Assembly (NCBI RefSeq): GCF_009617875.1
Contig: NZ_BLAV01000001.1
Coordinates: 4,092,001 to 4,156,000, forward strand
Source of the DNA: Prolixibacter sp. NT017
GTDB taxonomy: Bacteria > Bacteroidota > Bacteroidia > Bacteroidales > Prolixibacteraceae
Length of the DNA stretch: 64,000 nucleotides
Direction of reading: 5' to 3'
Within the stretch, counting starts at the first letter, position 1, and each line of letters starts with the position of its first letter. Shown here in pieces: positions 61,011-64,000 of this stretch. The notes below the pieces were generated by a model. It did not search any database. It saw nothing but the letters and a program-made list of their open reading frames with translations, and was not told where the DNA came from. A program made the translations under genes and the position numbers.

Positions 61011-63314
61011 GTGAAGAAAATTATTCTAAGTATGCTGCTGGCTGCAGGTTTGCTTGGGCAAACTACAGTCAGTAAGGCACAAGATGTGCCCCTGGGCGAA
61101 AACCTGGTCAAATATGTCAATCCGTTGCTGGGAACCGAATCGGATTTCTCGTTGTCGAACGGAAACACATATCCGGCCATTGCCCTGCCATGGGGAATGA
61201 ATTTCTGGACGCCGCAAACCGGAAAAATGGGCGACGGCTGGGGCTACACGTACCAGGCCAAGAAAATCCGGGGTTTTAAACAAACCCATCAACCCAGTCC
61301 GTGGATTAACGATTACGCGGCTTTCTCCATCTTTCCGGAAACGGGAAAAGTGATCATCGACGGAGCCAAGCGTGCATCGTGGTATTCGCACAAGGCGGAA
61401 ATTTCCCGCCCCGATTACTACCGCGCCTACCTGGCCGATTACGATGTCGTCACCGAAATCACACCCACCGACCGGGCTGCCCGTTTTCGTTTTACGTTCC
61501 CGCAATCCGACTCGTCGCGCGTGCTGATTGACGCCTTTAACATGGGTTCGATGGTGAAAATTATTCCGCAGGAGCGGAAAATTATCGGCTATTGCCGGAA
61601 TAACCACGGTGGCGTACCGGACAATTTCCACAACTATTTCGTGATTTATTTCGACAAGCCTTTTACCGTAGCCGGAACCTGGAAAAACAATACGAAGCTT
61701 TCGCAAGGTTCAACTGAAGCCGAAGGAGAACATGTGGGTGCCGTTATTACTTTTAAAACGGAAAAAGGCGAACAGGTAAACGCCAGGGTAGCTTCGAGTT
61801 TCATCAGCCCCGAACAGGCCGAACTGAACCTGCAGAGGGAAATCGGGAACGACTCCTTCGACCAGGTGAAAGAGAAAGCCTACCAGGCATGGAACAAACA
61901 ATTAAACCGCATTCGCGTGGAAGGCGGAACCGTGGACCAATACCGCACGTTCTACACTGCATTGTACCGCACCATGCTCTTCCCTCGCAAGTTCTTCGAG
62001 CTGAATGCCGACAACGAGATTGTGCATTACAGTCCGTATAACGGGAAAGTGGAGAAAGGCTACATGTTCACCGATAACGGATTCTGGGATACCTTCCGGG
62101 CCGTTTTCCCATTCTTTACTTTGATGTTCCCGGAACATGATTCACAGGTGATGCAGGGGCTGGTCAACACGTACAAAGAGAGTGGCTGGTTGCCCGAATG
62201 GGCCAGTCCGGGACACCGTGACTGTATGATTGGTTCCAACTCGGCTTCCATCATTGCTGATGCTTACATGAAGGGAATTCGCGGATTCGACATCCATACG
62301 CTGTACGACGCCATCCTGAAAAACACGAAAGGTGTCGGACCGGTGCATTCGGTTGGCCGTTACGGAGCCGATTACTACAACAAGCTGGGCTATATTCCTT
62401 ACAATGTTGGTATTAATGAAAATGCAGCCCGCACACTGGAATATGCTTACGACGACTGGTGTATCTGGCGTTTGGCCAATGCGCTCGACCGTCCGAAGAA
62501 AGAGATTAAGCTATTCGCTCAACGGGCCATGAACTATAAGAACGTATTCGACCCGTCGGTAGATTTCATGCGGGGCCGGAACGAAGACGGAACGTTCCAA
62601 TCGCCTTTCCGTCCCGACAAATGGGGAGACGCCTTTACCGAAGGATGTAGCTGGCATTATACCTGGTCGGTGTTTCAGGACCCGGCTGGTTTAGCCAAAC
62701 TGTTCGGCAGCCGCGAGAAAATGGCCAAACGTCTGGATGAAGTTTTCACAACCCGCCCCACGTTCGATGATTCGTATTATGGCATTCAGATTCACGAAAT
62801 CACCGAGATGCTGATTGCCAACATGGGACAGTATGCACACGGAAACCAACCCATCCAGCATGCCACTTACCTGTACAATTACCTGGGACAACCCTGGAAA
62901 GCACAAATGCATGTGCGCGATGTGATGGACAAGCTTTACACGCCTAATCCCGACGGTTTGTGTGGTGATGAAGATAACGGACAAACTTCGGCATGGTACG
63001 TATTTTCAGCTATGGGATTCTATCCGGTGGCGCCCGGAAGTAACCAGTATGTGCTCGGTTCCCCGCTCTTTAAGGAGATAACCCTGAAACTGGAGAACGG
63101 GAATACCTTCACGGTAGTAGCTGACAAAAACAGCCACAAAAACGTGTATATCGAAAAAGCATCGCTGAATGGCCAAACGTACGACAAGAACTATCTGACG
63201 CACGAAGCCATTGAAAAAGGCGGGGAAATCAAGTTTGAGATGGGAAATCAGCCCAATAAAACACGGGGAACTCAACCCGATTCATTTCCCTACTCCTTTT
63301 CCGATAAGAAATAA
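61011..63314 (+). CDS. alpha-mannosidase, GH92 family, secreted (GTG start)
   Basis: A 767-residue exo-alpha-mannosidase acting on N-glycans or yeast-type mannans. The signal peptide KKIILSMLLAAGLLGQTTVSKAQ requires the GTG at 61011; the next ATG (61032) would remove its basic N-region. GH92 motifs are MGDGWGYTYQAKKIRGFKQTH, DNGFWDTFRAVFPFFTLMFP, CMIGSNSASIIADAYMKGIRGFD, EGCSWHYTWSVFQDPAGLAKLFG, and the catalytic/Ca-binding block GLCGDEDNGQTSAWYVFSAMGFYPVAPGS-type sequence (quoted in part as GDEDNGQTSAWYVFSAMGFY). Length fits the family. It is a single gene with a promoter box and a bidirectional terminator. Confidence 0.94.
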   Translation: MKKIILSMLLAAGLLGQTTVSKAQDVPLGENLVKYVNPLLGTESDFSLSNGNTYPAIALPWGMNFWTPQTGKMGDGWGYTYQAKKIRGFKQTHQPSPWINDYAAFSIFPETGKVIIDGAKRASWYSHKAEISRPDYYRAYLADYDVVTEITPTDRAARFRFTFPQSDSSRVLIDAFNMGSMVKIIPQERKIIGYCRNNHGGVPDNFHNYFVIYFDKPFTVAGTWKNNTKLSQGSTEAEGEHVGAVITFKTEKGEQVNARVASSFISPEQAELNLQREIGNDSFDQVKEKAYQAWNKQLNRIRVEGGTVDQYRTFYTALYRTMLFPRKFFELNADNEIVHYSPYNGKVEKGYMFTDNGFWDTFRAVFPFFTLMFPEHDSQVMQGLVNTYKESGWLPEWASPGHRDCMIGSNSASIIADAYMKGIRGFDIHTLYDAILKNTKGVGPVHSVGRYGADYYNKLGYIPYNVGINENAARTLEYAYDDWCIWRLANALDRPKKEIKLFAQRAMNYKNVFDPSVDFMRGRNEDGTFQSPFRPDKWGDAFTEGCSWHYTWSVFQDPAGLAKLFGSREKMAKRLDEVFTTRPTFDDSYYGIQIHEITEMLIANMGQYAHGNQPIQHATYLYNYLGQPWKAQMHVRDVMDKLYTPNPDGLCGDEDNGQTSAWYVFSAMGFYPVAPGSNQYVLGSPLFKEITLKLENGNTFTVVADKNSHKNVYIEKASLNGQTYDKNYLTHEAIEKGGEIKFEMGNQPNKTRGTQPDSFPYSFSDKK

Positions 63315-63343
63315 CATATCTGACTCCAGATAAAAGAAAAGAG

Positions 63344-63377
63344 AAAAGAGGATGCCATAACTGACATCCTCTTTTTA
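63344..63377. terminator. bidirectional terminator between GH92 and queA
   Basis: AAAAGAGGATG (63344-63354) pairs with CATCCTCTTTT (63365-63375) around a 10-nt loop. T runs on both strands suit the two convergent genes. Confidence 0.85.
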
Positions 63378-63401
63378 TTTGTTTTAAGCGTATATTTTCG
63401 A

Positions 63402-64000
63402 TCAAATGATCAACATGGCATCTCCGTAAGTTCCGAAGCGATATTTCTCTTTAATGGCCACCTGATAGGCATTCATCACCTTATCGTAACCACCAAAAGC
63501 AGCTACCATCATCAACAAGGTAGAAAGCGGCAGATGAAAATTGGAAACCATTGAATCGGCCACGCTGAATTCGTAAGGCGGGAAGATAAACTTGTTGGTC
63601 CATCCTTCGAACGGTTTCAAGGTACCCATCGTTGAAACCGAACTTTCGAGTGTCCGCATCACGGTAGTACCTACTGCACAAACCCGGTGTTTCGATTTCT
63701 TGGCACCATTCACCTGCTTGGCCGCTTTGTCGTTGATCCAGATTTGCTCGGAATCCATTTTATGCTTGGTCAAATCTTCCACATCGACGCTACGGAAGTT
63801 ACCCAGTCCCACGTGCAATGTAATCTCGGCGAAATCGACGCCTTTAATCTCCAAACGCTTCAGCAATTCACGACTGAAGTGCAGACCGGCAGTCGGTGCC
63901 GCAACAGCCCCTTCGTGCTTGGCAAAAATGGTCTGATAACGTTCGGCATCGGACTCTTCAACCGGCCGATCGATGAATTTAGGTAACGGAGTTTCACCCA
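63402..64000 (-). CDS. queA: S-adenosylmethionine:tRNA ribosyltransferase-isomerase (5' part outside window)
   Basis: QueA transfers and isomerises the ribosyl moiety of AdoMet onto preQ1-tRNA in queuosine synthesis. The frame is open to the window edge, so about 200 C-terminal residues are seen of a protein normally near 350. Visible family blocks are [71 protein letters not shown] and [20 protein letters not shown]. The start lies to the right of the window. Confidence 0.95.
   Translation of the reverse strand, partial: GETPLPKFIDRPVEESDAERYQTIFAKHEGAVAAPTAGLHFSRELLKRLEIKGVDFAEITLHVGLGNFRSVDVEDLTKHKMDSEQIWINDKAAKQVNGAKKSKHRVCAVGTTVMRTLESSVSTMGTLKPFEGWTNKFIFPPYEFSVADSMVSNFHLPLSTLLMMVAAFGGYDKVMNAYQVAIKEKYRFGTYGDAMLII

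Overview
The window looks like a chromosomal segment of a Bacteroidota bacterium, most likely of the Marinilabiliales/Prolixibacteraceae type; the order-level placement is an inference. The phylum call rests on a SusC/SusD pair, PorP/SprF and a type B T9SS sorting domain, DUF2723, a bacterial GH3-family protein, several TAnnTTTG promoter boxes, and a general lack of Shine-Dalgarno sequences. About 40 genes are present, mostly in short operons. Long intergenic stretches are filled with repeats.

Left part (1-8.1 kb): the 3' end of a DUF2723 membrane protein, a polysaccharide deacetylase, purD, a polytopic membrane protein, a NodU/CmcH-type carbamoyltransferase, and on the minus strand a two-gene unit of an outer-membrane barrel and an HExxH lipoprotein. 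From 8.1 to 14.6 kb lies a five-gene efflux operon (ATPase, two MacB-like permeases, adaptor, TolC). Its leader carries a near-consensus sigma-54 promoter and two phased palindromes. Next come a GH36 alpha-galactosidase, a lone HlyD-type adaptor, a 42-bp tandem array, and a SusC/SusD transporter (19.3-24.0 kb).

Centre (24.3-37.3 kb): the most unusual locus. One minus-strand operon encodes a 1460-residue mosaic surface protein, three small secreted PKD-like proteins and a 777-residue protein ending in a type B T9SS signal. A PorP/SprF barrel gene follows, and a LytTR response regulator lies upstream. Three of the operon's proteins plus the giant end in a similar short tail (P-x-T-x-x-I), and four share an N-terminal PKD-like domain. 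I propose that they form a T9SS-linked surface assembly or filament.

Right part (37.3-64 kb): housekeeping and cell-surface genes. These are tsaB, efp, a Wzz/O-antigen-ligase pair, tyrS, a peptidase C26-like protein, cvpA, a GH3 protein, a deoxynucleoside kinase, an Arg/Ser-rich secreted protein, two identical tRNA-Asn genes, a PfkB kinase, a sulfatase, a TPR protein, two small envelope proteins, a coiled-coil-like hypothetical, a NEW3-ABC transporter operon with strong Shine-Dalgarno sites, a GH92 alpha-mannosidase and partial queA.

Three separate intergenic arrays have exact periods of 42, 22 and 21 bp with palindromic cores. A cluster of CGCAAAG-type dispersed repeats surrounds tsaB. GH36, GH92, the sulfatase and SusCD suggest a glycan-foraging lifestyle.
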